Source: Bifidobacterium parmae
Lineage (GTDB): Bacteria; Actinomycetota; Actinomycetes; Actinomycetales; Bifidobacteriaceae
Length of the DNA: 64,000 nucleotides
Assembly (NCBI RefSeq): GCF_002860365.1
Contig: NZ_NMWT01000025.1
Span: forward strand, 99,252 to 163,251
Direction of reading: 5' to 3'
Part shown: one piece after another, positions 28,637 through 38,900 of the stretch
Position numbering within the stretch: position 1 is the first letter of the stretch
Layout: every line of letters starts with the position of its first letter
Made by a program: the position numbers and the translations under genes
The notes under the pieces: model-generated
What the model was told of the DNA's origin: nothing
The model's input: only the letters and a program-made list of their open reading frames with translations
Databases searched by the model: none

Positions 28637-30175
28637 ATGGGCGACCCGAGAGGATTCCTGAAAGTCCGCACCCGCCGCGAGCTGGCCGAGCGTCCGGTCG
28701 AGCAGCGCATCAAGGACTGGTTCGACGTGCACGCCGAATCCGGTCTGCAGTCATGGACCACCGAACAGGCGGCCCGCTGCATGGATTGCGGCACCCCGTT
28801 CTGCATGACCGGCTGCCCGCTGGGCAACCTCATCCCCGAATTCAACGATCTGGTCCGCCAGGAGCAGTGGGAGGACGCCTACCAGCGTCTGAGCCTGACC
28901 AACAACTTCCCCGAAGTGACCGGACGCATCTGCCCGGCCCTGTGCGAGCAGGCGTGCGTGCTCGGCATCCACCAGCCGCCGACGATGATCAAGAACGACG
29001 AGTGCACGATCATCGACCAGGCATGGGATCTCGACTACGTCAAGCCGATGCCTCCGCAGCGACTCACCGACCAGACCGTCGCCGTCGTCGGCTCCGGCCC
29101 CGCCGGCCTGTCCGCCGCGCAGCAGCTCACCCGTGCCGGCCACACCGTCGTCGTCTACGAGAAGGACGACGCGCTGGGCGGCCTCATGCGCTACGGCATC
29201 CCGAACTTCAAGCTCGAGAAGACGCTGCTCGACCGACGCGTCAAGCAGATGGAGGCCGAAGGCACCCGCTTCGAGACCGGCGTGGAGATCGGCAAGGACA
29301 TCAGCTGGGACGACCTGCGCGACCGGTACGATGCGGTCGTGGTCGCCATCGGTTCCCGCGTGCCGCGCGACATGAAGATCCCCGGCCGTGAGCTCGACGG
29401 CATCCACTTCGCGATGGACTTCCTGCCCGACGCGACCCGCCGCATCTACGGCGCCCCGCTCGAACACGACATCACCGCCAAGGACAAGCACGTCATCGTC
29501 ATCGGCGGCGGCGACACCGGCTCCGACTGCCTCGGCACGTCCATCCGCCAGGGCGCGAAGGACGTCACCGTGCTGCAGATCATGCCGAAGGAGCCTTCGA
29601 CACGCCCCGACAACCAGCCGTGGCCGACGTTCGCGCGTCTCTACCAGAAGACCACGTCGATGGCCGAGGGCGGCGAGTACCTGTACTCCACGGATTCGGT
29701 GAACTTCATCGGTTCCGACGAGGAGCAGGAGCGTATCCACATCGAGAACTCCACCACCGCGGAAGGCTTCGTGGCGGACGAGCACGGCCATGTGACCGGC
29801 CTCAAGGTCGTGTCCGTCGCGCCTGGCGAGAACGGCCCGTTCACCCGCCAGCCCGGCACCGAACGTGTGCTGCCCGCCGACCTGGTGCTCATCTCCGTGG
29901 GCTTCCTCCACCCGGACACCACGACCATCGTCGACCAGCTGCCCGTCGAACTCGACAAGCGCGGCAACATCGCCCGCAACGACAAGTTCGCCACCTCGCA
30001 GGACGGCGTGTTCGTGTGCGGCGACGCCGGCCGAGGCCAGAGCCTCGTCGTGTGGGCCATCGCCGAAGGCCGCTCCTGCGCGGCCGCCGTCGACGAGTAC
30101 CTGTCCAGCGAGCACGCCAGCGAGCTGCCGGCGCCAATCAAGGCGAGCACGCGTCCGATGATGCTGCCCCGCTGA
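28637..30175 (+). CDS. gltD: Glutamate synthase (NADPH) small subunit
   Basis: 512-residue FAD- and 4Fe-4S-containing small subunit that feeds NADPH electrons to GltB. N-terminal cysteine motifs CMDCGTPFCMTGCPLGN and GRICPALCEQACVLGI bind the clusters. FAD fold GSGPAGLSAAQQL is near residue 150, NADPH fold GGGDTGSDCLGTS near 290, and the FAD end segment VFVCGDAGRGQSLVVWAI near 460. The gene starts 2 nt after the gltB stop. Two hairpins follow before the CRISPR leader. Confidence 0.96.
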   Translation: MGDPRGFLKVRTRRELAERPVEQRIKDWFDVHAESGLQSWTTEQAARCMDCGTPFCMTGCPLGNLIPEFNDLVRQEQWEDAYQRLSLTNNFPEVTGRICPALCEQACVLGIHQPPTMIKNDECTIIDQAWDLDYVKPMPPQRLTDQTVAVVGSGPAGLSAAQQLTRAGHTVVVYEKDDALGGLMRYGIPNFKLEKTLLDRRVKQMEAEGTRFETGVEIGKDISWDDLRDRYDAVVVAIGSRVPRDMKIPGRELDGIHFAMDFLPDATRRIYGAPLEHDITAKDKHVIVIGGGDTGSDCLGTSIRQGAKDVTVLQIMPKEPSTRPDNQPWPTFARLYQKTTSMAEGGEYLYSTDSVNFIGSDEEQERIHIENSTTAEGFVADEHGHVTGLKVVSVAPGENGPFTRQPGTERVLPADLVLISVGFLHPDTTTIVDQLPVELDKRGNIARNDKFATSQDGVFVCGDAGRGQSLVVWAIAEGRSCAAAVDEYLSSEHASELPAPIKASTRPMMLPR

Positions 30176-30186
30176 TTCTCGGTAGA

Positions 30187-30281
30187 CGGAGCGGGGTGGT
30201 TCCTCCCTGCTCCGCCGGAGATATCCGGTTCCGTTGATTCGTATCGCCTCCTACGTCTGCATTGCAGATGTGGGAGGTTTT
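30187..30281 (+). terminator. Tandem hairpins ending gltBD
   Basis: First hairpin CGGAGC...GCTCCG (30187-30214, with a GGG/CCC extension). Second hairpin CCTCCTACGTCTGC pairs with GCAGATGTGGGAGG (30247-30260 with 30264-30277), followed by TTTT. The second is a good rho-independent terminator. Confidence 0.85.
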
Positions 30282-30420
30282 CGTATTCCGGACCCGTATC
30301 CATGAGCCGTATCTATACGGCGTAGAAAGGGCTCTCCGCTTAGCCGGTCGTCGCGTCGAAACTCAATGAAAATGCAACGCATCGTGTACTATATCGTTGG
30401 GAACGTAGGGATTTCGAAGT
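30282..30420 (+). promoter_or_regulatory. CRISPR leader
   Basis: Non-coding stretch directly before the first repeat. It is AT-richer than its surroundings in its second half (CTCAATGAAAATGCAACGC). It carries a possible -10 box TACTAT at 30387-30392, about 30 bp before repeat 1. It is called the leader because repeats next to it are invariant while all decayed repeats are at or towards the other end of the array, and because the repeats read in the usual crRNA orientation from this side. Confidence 0.7.
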
Positions 30421-33400
30421 GTGTTCCCCGCATACGCGGGGATGATCCCCGGGATTTCCGCAAATGGGCCACGCAGGGACGGTGTTCCCCGCATACGCGG
30501 GGATGATCCCTCGACTAAGAAAGGAATGGACATGGCCGAGGAGTGTTCCCCGCATACGCGGGGATGATCCCTGACGTGTGAGATTGATTGCGTTATCTGC
30601 CTGGTGTTCCCCGCATACGCGGGGATGATCCCGGCCCTCCCTGGGCGCGCACATGTGGGAAAGGGTGTTCCCCGCATACGCGGGGATGATCCCGTCGCGG
30701 TCTTGCCCGCTGCGACGGTGAGGGTGTGTTCCCCGCATACGCGGGGATGATCCCCTCGTCACGGCCATCATCCCGCCCCTGACCTCGTGTTCCCCGCATA
30801 CGCGGGGATGATCCCCAGGCCATCACCGACATGTCGGACAACGCCAAGTGTTCCCCGCATACGCGGGGATGATCCCTCCAATCCGACCTGACCGTCACCG
30901 CGCACATCGTGTTCCCCGCATACGCGGGGATGATCCCACCGCGACGCACGCTCCCGACGAACGCCTTGAGTGTTCCCCGCATACGCGGGGATGATCCCGC
31001 GCCGGCGACGACGCCGACGGCGCCGACTATGTGTTCCCCGCATACGCGGGGATGATCCCGTGTTGCGGTACCCCTTGCGTGTCTCCGCCTTGTGTTCCCC
31101 GCATACGCGGGGATGATCCCCATGGCCACGCTCTTGAAAGTTTCGGCGTTGCGTGTTCCCCGCATACGCGGGGATGATCCCATGCGATGCAGCAAGTCCA
31201 GTTGCGACGGGTAGTGTTCCCCGCATACGCGGGGATGATCCCGTGTCGGCGTTGCCGCCGGCGACCGCGTTCAGGTGTTCCCCGCATACGCGGGGATGAT
31301 CCCCAAGTCAGATAATGCGGCGACCCACACCACCCGTGTTCCCCGCATACGCGGGGATGATCCCCAGCTCCAGGCCGCGGACTTCTTCAACCTGGAGTGT
31401 TCCCCGCATACGCGGGGATGATCCCGTGACGGATTCACGCCGGGCCTGTTCCCTCTCGTGTTCCCCGCATACGCGGGGATGATCCCATGCAACATATGTG
31501 CGCACTTGCTGACATATGGTGTTCCCCGCATACGCGGGGATGATCCCGTGGCGCGGCGCGCCTCTTCGGGATACGTGACGTGTTCCCCGCATACGCGGGG
31601 ATGATCCCGTGACGTTTACGACGGTGCTACCTATGCCGGCGTGTTCCCCGCATACGCGGGGATGATCCCGGTGACGCAACAAGGTGACGCAACAGGGTGA
31701 CGTGTTCCCCGCATACGCGGGGATGATCCCCTCTCCTGCACCCTTAAAGCCCGCCCGGCAGTGTGTTCCCCGCATACGCGGGGATGATCCCAGTCGTTAG
31801 CTAGATTTCGACTCTCTCTGGGGGTGTTCCCCGCATACGCGGGGATGATCCCGGCCAAGGATATTGGGACCGTCGAATCACGGCGTGTTCCCCGCATACG
31901 CGGGGATGATCTCCGACACACCTATATATAAGGAGTAATCGATATGTGTTCCCCGCATACGCGGGGATGATCCCGAAGTCAAATACCGCGACGAATTGCA
32001 GGAGATGTGTTCCCCGCATACGCGGGGATGATCCCAGTTCGCGGGTCTCGTCCGGCAGTTCCGGCGCGTGTTCCCCGCATACGCGGGGATGATCCCGCGC
32101 GTCATCGCCCGTCGTTCCTACCGCCGCAGTGTTCCCCGCATACGCGGGGATGATCCCTTGCAAGCTACGCGTGTCGCCGCGAGGTCACGGTGTTCCCCGC
32201 ATACGCGGGGATGATCCCCGTTCCACCACTTCGGCCACGACCGTCGTCGAGTGTTCCCCGCATACGCGGGGATGATCCCTGTCGTTGATGCCGCAGAACA
32301 CCATGCGGTGAGTGTTCCCCGCATACGCGGGGATGATCCCGGCATGACCACCGGCACGCCAGCCGCCGCCGAGTGTTCCCCGCATACGCGGGGATGATCC
32401 CGGCATGACCACCGGCACGCCAGCCGCCGCCGAGTGTTCCCCGCATACGCGGGGATGATCCCGCGATCCTTTCATGGCAGGCGCTCTTGGAGGAGTGTTC
32501 CCCGCATACGCGGGGATGATCCCCGTCACCGTATGGGCGAGCGTCGCCGCCGTTCGTGTTCCCCGCATACGCGGGGATGATCCCGCCGTGGTCTCACCCC
32601 AGCGCAGACCGCACAGGTGTTCCCCGCATACGCGGGGATGATCCCTGTTCACCCAGCCCAAGCGTCGCGGGGCTCCGGTGTTCCCCGCATACGCGGGGAT
32701 GATCCCGGCTGACGGCCGACATCGCCGGCGAATACGAGGTGTTCCCCGCATACGCGGGGATGATCCCACACCCTCTCGCCATGCGGCAGTAGGGAAGGGG
32801 TGTTCCCCGCATACGCGGGGATGATCCCACTGACTACGCCTTCCTGTTCAACTCGCTCACGTGTTCCCCGCATACGCGGGGATGATCCCGCCTACCGGCG
32901 CGCGCTGCAGGCCGAGGAGCGGTGTTCCCCGCATACGCGGGGATGATTCCGGTTACGATTGGTGCCCCGCGCACGCCCCGTGGTGTTCCCCGCATACGCG
33001 GGGATGATCCCGGTGCCGCAGCGTGTGTGGAGTCCAGCCGTCAGTGTTCCCCGCATACGCGGGGATGATCCCCCCATACCGGCACCTCCTCGCCGCCCTG
33101 CCCGTGTTCCCCGCATACGCGGGGATGATCCCTCGCCGAACTCGGCAAATGGGTGCAGGACAACGTGTTCCCCGCATACGCGGGGATGATCCCGATGTTG
33201 CGCGCGGCAGCGGCTCGCGTGCCAAGTGTTCCCCGCATACGCGGGGATGATCCCCGGCGGCCGACTGTCTGGACGTGCCGGCGGACGTGTTCCCCGCATA
33301 CGCGGGGATGATCCTAAATATGTCGATATCGATCAGTCGAAGAGGGGGTGTTCTCCGCATACGCGGGGATGATCCCACGTCGTAGGTGAGCGTGTCCTGC

Positions 33401-33496
33401 TGGCCGCTGTGTTCCCCGCATACGCGGGGATGATCCCGGCGCGGCCTGCTCTGAGCGGGCAGCAGGTGCTCTCCGTGTATGCGATGTGATGATGCG
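30421..33496 (+). CRISPR. Type I-E CRISPR array, 50 repeats plus a decayed terminal repeat
   Basis: Fifty 29-bp repeats (begins GTGTTCCCCGCATACG, ends GGGGATGATCCC; palindromic CCCCGC/GCGGGG core) from 30421 to 33437, spaced at 61 bp, giving 49 spacers. All are 32 nt except 31 nt at 33073-33103. A strongly diverged repeat-like block follows at 33466-33496 after a 28-nt segment. Repeat variants: 31885 ends CTC, 32922 has ATTCC, 33287 ends CCT, and 33348 has a T at position 6. The spacers at 32341-32372 and 32402-32433 are identical. Repeat class and adjacent cas genes fit type I-E; transcription is expected on the plus strand. Confidence 0.97.
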
Positions 33497-33957
33497 ACGG
33501 CTCTAACTGAGCATGCCTACCGTCGGCGTGCTTGGGATGATACCAAATATGCGAAGAATGGCAGCCTTTCATACGGCAAATGTCACGCCCAACGGGTCGA
33601 TGCCATGCACATACACGACATCGTCCACTCACCGCTCATCATGTGTGTGCAGGGAATGGAATCGTCTCCTTTGCGGCTGGAACGGTGGCGGCACTTATCT
33701 GCGCGGCTACGGATGTCGGTTCCCAGTTCATCGAATTCCCGATGCTCGGATGCCAGATGGCACCAAAGATGTGGGGATCGTCATGCTGAGCGCTCTCGCG
33801 AACCGGAAACGCATCGAAGACATGCTTGTTGTCGGGAGAACACAGAGACTCCGTCATTGGTACCATTGACGGCATCGAGATAAAGAGTCGGGTTCGCCAA
33901 AGCTGGGAAAAGGCCGGCCCGCGTCACCACCATCCACCCGATAGGAAAGGAGTAGCC
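33497..33957. other. Segment between the CRISPR array and the first small gene
   Basis: No gene is convincingly supported. Several overlapping frames are open, but none has both a ribosome site and a natural composition. A stretch near 33657-33789 reads GIVSFAAGTVAALICAATDV and continues QFIEFPMLGCQMAPKM, which looks protein-like with a hydrophobic segment and may be a remnant. No tRNA or clear hairpin terminator was seen. Confidence 0.4.
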
Positions 33958-34272
33958 ATGTCGAAGTCCCTAGCTGACATCCAGCTCGCCGAACGGCGCT
34001 ATGACCAGCTCGCATCCGACATGATCGCCCTGCTCCGCGCCAACGGGGACGATGAGGGTGCCGATTTCGCGCAATCCATGCTCGACGAGGACGGTTCGGG
34101 CACCGCGGTCAATGCCTGCGTCATCGACATCATCGCCCACCGCATCGATCCGATATCCGTCGCCCCTCTGTTCGAGACCGTACACGCCGAATTTCCCGGA
34201 TGCGATGAGGACTATCAGGACTTCCTTGAATACTTGCAGGACCGCAGCACTGAGGTCGTCCCGCTTGACTAA
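33958..34272 (+). CDS. Hypothetical acidic protein, 104 residues
   Basis: ATG 33958 follows a strong AGGAAAGGAG. The product starts MSKSLADIQLAERRYDQLAS and is strongly acidic and mostly helical-looking, with no membrane segment. The C-terminus ends DYQDFLEYLQDRSTEVVPLD. No family recognised. It is the first gene of a small set (with 34404 and the SWIM gene at 34691) between the CRISPR array and cas3, all on the cas strand. A role linked to CRISPR-Cas is an inference from position only. Confidence 0.7.
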   Translation: MSKSLADIQLAERRYDQLASDMIALLRANGDDEGADFAQSMLDEDGSGTAVNACVIDIIAHRIDPISVAPLFETVHAEFPGCDEDYQDFLEYLQDRSTEVVPLD

Positions 34273-34403
34273 CCGCATCAGGATGGCGTGAAAGTCATAG
34301 TTCGAGTGGCTTTTCTCATATCCCACGGATTTCATGTCCGTATTCCCGTGCGGGTGCGTAGCCATGTGCGGCATGACGGGACCATCATCTAAGAAAGGAG
34401 ACT

Positions 34404-34604
34404 ATGTTGGCGGCAATGCGAACAACTCCGTTCAAGAAGGACAGCCGAACCGGGTGTCGGATGGTCATGGCCGACGACGTGCTCAAGTTCAGGCGGGAGT
34501 CCGAACGTCAGCGTAGGAAAGCATTGGAAGATATGCGGGACGCTGCGGAGGAGATCGGCATGTACGACACTCCCGATGAATGTATTCCGGTCCGAACGAG
34601 ATGA
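34404..34604 (+). CDS. Hypothetical basic protein, 66 residues
   Basis: ATG 34404 follows AAGAAAGGAG, a strong site. The product has many Arg/Lys residues in its middle (VLKFRRESERQRRKALEDMR) and a short acidic stretch, suggesting a helical, possibly nucleic-acid- or protein-binding peptide. No family recognised. It lies 131 bp after the acidic 104-residue gene and 86 bp before the SWIM gene, on the same strand. Confidence 0.6.
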   Translation: MLAAMRTTPFKKDSRTGCRMVMADDVLKFRRESERQRRKALEDMRDAAEEIGMYDTPDECIPVRTR

Positions 34605-34690
34605 CTTTGAGACAACGGATGGCTGATCCCGTCGAGATGGGACGTGCGTGTTTCCCGTTGCCGTAGACGATTGCGGGGTAAGGTGAATTC

Positions 34691-35983
34691 ATGGACGCCG
34701 ATGATGTCTCCCCGTTGTTTGCTCCGACTGTTTTCTCCCGAGGAGAAGCGTACTTTCATGAGGGCCGTGTCCGGTCCGTGGACGCAATCGCTCCCGGCCT
34801 GTTCCATGGAGAGGTCGTGGGCGGAGACCTTTATGACGTATTGGTGCGCATCGATGATGCCTCCATGCGATGCATGGTCTCGTGCAGTTGCCCGTTTGCG
34901 GCGAAGGGCAGGCGTTGCAAGCATGCCGCCGCGGTGATGCTCGCGATCGGCGGCATGATGGACGGGGACGATGATGGGGATGTCCCTATACGCATGGATG
35001 TCTACGATGGGATTCGTTCCCGTCTGGCTTCATGGTATGGCGCCCATGGTCCGCTGTTGGTATGGGATGAGGCCGTCGTCGATGAATGCGCGAAAACGGC
35101 GGCTGATACTGCGTGCTTGGATGAGCCGCGTTTTCCGGTCCTGTCCGAAGCACAGACCGGGCGCATGACGGAGTCGTTCATCCAGTCGTTTCTGGAGTCG
35201 GACGATGCACGTCGTGATGTCGGTGACGCGTTCGAAGGTGCGAGCATCGTTCTGGATAATGCGTTGGCGACTGCGGATTACGGGCAGGCGCTGTCCAACG
35301 CGTTGCTTGTGATGCGCATCGTGGGAAGCTCCTTGGAATACGTCGGAGGCGATGGGGAAGGTTTCGATGGGGAAGACCTTGAGAGGAGTCTGGGTCGTCT
35401 GGCGTGGAAGGTGAGACTGCTGGTGGAGAAAACGGCCGCCGACGAGCATTCTGAAATGGGGAAGCACGTGACCACGGCCGCCGGAATCATGGGGTTCCTG
35501 CGCGAGGGACCGGAGACATTGGGGGAGAAGATCGGCGGCGCGCTGTTGTCTTTTTCGAGGAGGAAAAGAACACGACGGATCGCGGATGAGGCGTTGAACG
35601 GATTGGAACGCTCCATGACCGATATAGCCGCGCCCCGGCGCTCGTCGCGTCTGTACCCGTACGTGTGCCGGCTCAGACACGACGATTTGTTGTTGGCTGG
35701 AGAGTATGAGCGGGCGGCGGAATTCGAATCACATCATATGGATGATGAGATGATGGCGTGGCTTGCGGCGACGAGATTCTTGCTGGAGGATGCTTCCGAT
35801 CGAGCATGGGAGGTGGCGGCCCGGTATTCGGCAATGGGGTGGGAATCGCAGGTGGATTCACGCCCGATTGAGTCATCCCCCTGCGGTTGGACGGAGCTGT
35901 CGGTGGCCCTCGCCCGACGTCGTGGAGATCGGGACGCATTGGAACGATTGAGGCGCGCTGCACTGAAAGGAGCGACGGTATGA
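34691..35983 (+). CDS. SWIM zinc-finger protein upstream of cas3
   Basis: 430-residue protein with an N-terminal SWIM zinc-finger, CSCPFAAKGRRCKHAAAVM (CxC...CxH, about residues 61-79). SWIM domains bind zinc and are found in nucleic-acid-associated and ubiquitin-like contexts; in bacteria many occur in hypothetical proteins and SNF2-helicase neighbours. The rest has no recognised domain but is helical and charged. Its stop codon overlaps the cas3 ATG (ATGA), so the two are translationally coupled, which suggests a role with the interference module. Start ATG 34691; only a weak GGGGTAAGG-like site is visible. Confidence 0.8.
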   Translation: MDADDVSPLFAPTVFSRGEAYFHEGRVRSVDAIAPGLFHGEVVGGDLYDVLVRIDDASMRCMVSCSCPFAAKGRRCKHAAAVMLAIGGMMDGDDDGDVPIRMDVYDGIRSRLASWYGAHGPLLVWDEAVVDECAKTAADTACLDEPRFPVLSEAQTGRMTESFIQSFLESDDARRDVGDAFEGASIVLDNALATADYGQALSNALLVMRIVGSSLEYVGGDGEGFDGEDLERSLGRLAWKVRLLVEKTAADEHSEMGKHVTTAAGIMGFLREGPETLGEKIGGALLSFSRRKRTRRIADEALNGLERSMTDIAAPRRSSRLYPYVCRLRHDDLLLAGEYERAAEFESHHMDDEMMAWLAATRFLLEDASDRAWEVAARYSAMGWESQVDSRPIESSPCGWTELSVALARRRGDRDALERLRRAALKGATV

Positions 35984-38900
35984 CTATGATGATGGACGAT
36001 GGCGAACTGTCCCTGTCCGACGGCGCACGCCTGTTGTGGGGCAAGACGGACCGGCTCGATGGCAGTCGTTGGCTGCCGTTGTATGTGCATATGGCCGATT
36101 CGATCGGCATGGCCGAACGGCTCTGGGACCATTGGATTCCGGACGGTACCAAGGCCGTTCTCAGCCGGGATCTTGCCGATGAATCATTGGCCCGACGGGT
36201 ATACCTGATGCTGGCCGGTGCGCACGACATCGGCAAGGGCACTCCCGTGTTCCAATCCAAGCCGATACGGTTCGACCTGTCGGCTGATGGGTCGCCTGCA
36301 TCGTTGGCGTGGCTGCCGGAGCGGGCGGGATTGCCGATCCGTGACTTCAGCAATCCGACCCATCCATCCCATCCGATTGCCGGACAGATTATTCTTGAAC
36401 GGCATTTGGCCACGGCATACAAGTGGTCGTCGGATGTCGCGAGATCGTACGGCAGCGTGGTCGGCGGTCACCACGGCACCCCTCCTGACGGTCATCGGCT
36501 GGACGAGGCCCGACTTGGGGAACCGCTTCGCATGGGGTGGGACGATGCCGCGAAGAATCTGTGGGAGCCTGTGCAGCATGAGCTGTTGGAATTCGTGATC
36601 CGACGCGCCGGTCTGTCTCCTGACGACATGGCTCTATTGGGGAAACGACGGTTGGAGGCATCGTCCGAAGCATTGCTGACGGGCGCGGTGATCATGGCCG
36701 ATTGGATGGCGAGCAACAGCGATGAGGATATGTTCCCTCTGATCGCCGTTCCGGGCACATTGAGCGGGTTCGGCGAGACCCAAGACGATGACGTGCGTTC
36801 CTGGGACGGTCTGCGGCATCGTGCGGATCGGGCGTGGCGTACTATGCACCTGTGCGCGCCATGGCATCCCGTCGCCAACGACCTGCACATGGACGGTCCC
36901 ATGTTGGACGAATGGTTCCGGAGCCGGTTCTCCCTGCCGCAAGGGGCATCCCCAAGACCGGTGCAGCGCGAGGCCGTATCCATCGCCGCGCGAACCGACG
37001 ATCCCGGACTGATGATCATCGAGGCGCCGATGGGCGAGGGAAAGACCGAGGCGGCGCTCGCCGTTGCGGAACTGCTCGCACAACGATCCGGTCGCGGCGG
37101 CGTATGCATCGCCCTGCCCACCATGGCGACCACCGACGCCATGTTCGGCAGGGCGCACGCATGGATCGACGCCCTGCCGATGGAACTTGGGGCGGATGGG
37201 AAAACCGTGTGGCTCGCCCATGGGAAGGCGCAGCTCAACGAGGAGTTCCGCGGCATCATCGCCGCTTCACGGCGTATGGTGTCAGCCTGGTCATCCATAG
37301 ACATGGAGGAGGAGACGCGGCATGGCGCTTCATTCCCCGAGACGGTCGTGTCCGAGTGGATGTGGGGACGCAAGAAAGGCGTACTCGCCAACTTCCTGGT
37401 CTGCACCGTCGACCAGGTGCTCATGGGAGCCCTGCAGATGAAGCACGTCGTATTGCGGCAGCTGGCGCTCGCCAACAAGGTGGTCGTCATCGACGAATGC
37501 CACGCCTACGACGCGTACATGCAGGAGTATCTGAAGCGGATCCTCGAATGGCTGGGAGGGTTTCGCACGCCGGTCATCCTGTTGTCCGCCACGCTGCCGG
37601 AACGACAGCGCAAGGAGATGGCGGAGGCTTATCTGCGTGGGCGGGAGAGCGGTGGCCGGGCGAACGTTCCTTCCCTGACGCAGGATGGAGGTGCCCAACG
37701 TCCGGCCCGATACAGGCGGCGTTCGCGCAGCCGATCAGGCGCCGTCGCGTCGAACGCCAACGCGGCGGACAGTGGCTCGTCGGTAGCCGAGGCGTCTGAT
37801 TCCGGCGTGTCCTGCGACGAGGCGTATCCGCTGATCACCTATTCCTCTGGTGGTCGGCTGCGGATGCAGGCCGTCGAACCGTCCGGCCGGGCGTTGCGCG
37901 TGACGTGCCGGGTGATGCCGGATGACGATGACTCCCTGATTTCCCTGCTTGATGGATTGCTGCGGGACGGAGGCTGCATCGGAGTCATCTGCGATACGGT
38001 CCCTCGCGCGCAGCACGTGGCGGCGTTGTTGTCCGAACGATACGGCGATGAGCATATCCGTTTGACGCATGCCAGGTTCATGGACATGGACCGCATGGAC
38101 AACGAACGTGAGCTACGTGAATTGCTCGGGCCGCGAAGCACTTCGGCGAACGGGCGGCGTCCCGAACGGCTGATCGTCGTCGGCACGCAGGTGCTCGAGC
38201 AGTCGTTGGACATCGATTTCGACGCGCTGGTCACCGACATCGCTCCGGTCGACTTGCTCATGCAGCGGCTGGGACGCGTGCATCGCCACGTGCGCGGGGC
38301 CAATCAGCAGGACAGGCCCATGCCGCTTCGTGCCGCATCCTGCCATATCCGAGGCATCGCCGAATGGGATGCGGGCATTCCCCGATTCGATGGCGGTGTA
38401 CGGACCGTGTACGAGGAGGCCTCGTTATTGGAGACGCTGGGAGTGCTGGGATTGGGCACTCCGGAATCGTCGATGGAGGCGTCCCTGCCCAAGGACATCG
38501 CGTCCACCGTGCGAAGGGCGTATGGCGGTCACGCAGGAGAGGCGATTCCCGAGGCATGGCACGAGCCGTATGCGAAGGCCGTCGCCTCGCGTGCGGACAC
38601 GCAGGCGAAGAAGCGCGAACGCGCGCGGCATTATCGCATCAAGTCGTTGCGGGACATGACCGGTGAGGAGGAGACCCTTGTCGACTGGTTCAAGACCACG
38701 GCGATCGACGATGCCGATGGCGACAAGGGACAGCGTGCGGTGCGCGACACGCAGGAGACGGTCGAGGTCATGCTGCTGCGCCGGCATGGCGATTCCATCC
38801 GACTGCTGCCATGGGTGGAGGATGCGCGCCACGGCATCGGACCCGGTGCCGAAGTGCCGACGGATTCGGTTCCGGACGATCGTCTGGCTTTGCTTATCTC

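Noticed and set aside
30340-33378. Open frames in the CRISPR array giving repeating peptides (SSPRMRGT, IIPAYAGNT, DHPRVCGEH)
   Set aside because: Artefacts of translating the 29-bp repeat in the reverse frames; known spurious proteins. The array is non-coding.
33479-33883. Overlapping open frames after the array
   Set aside because: No ribosome sites and unnatural composition; only one stretch looked protein-like and is mentioned as a possible remnant.
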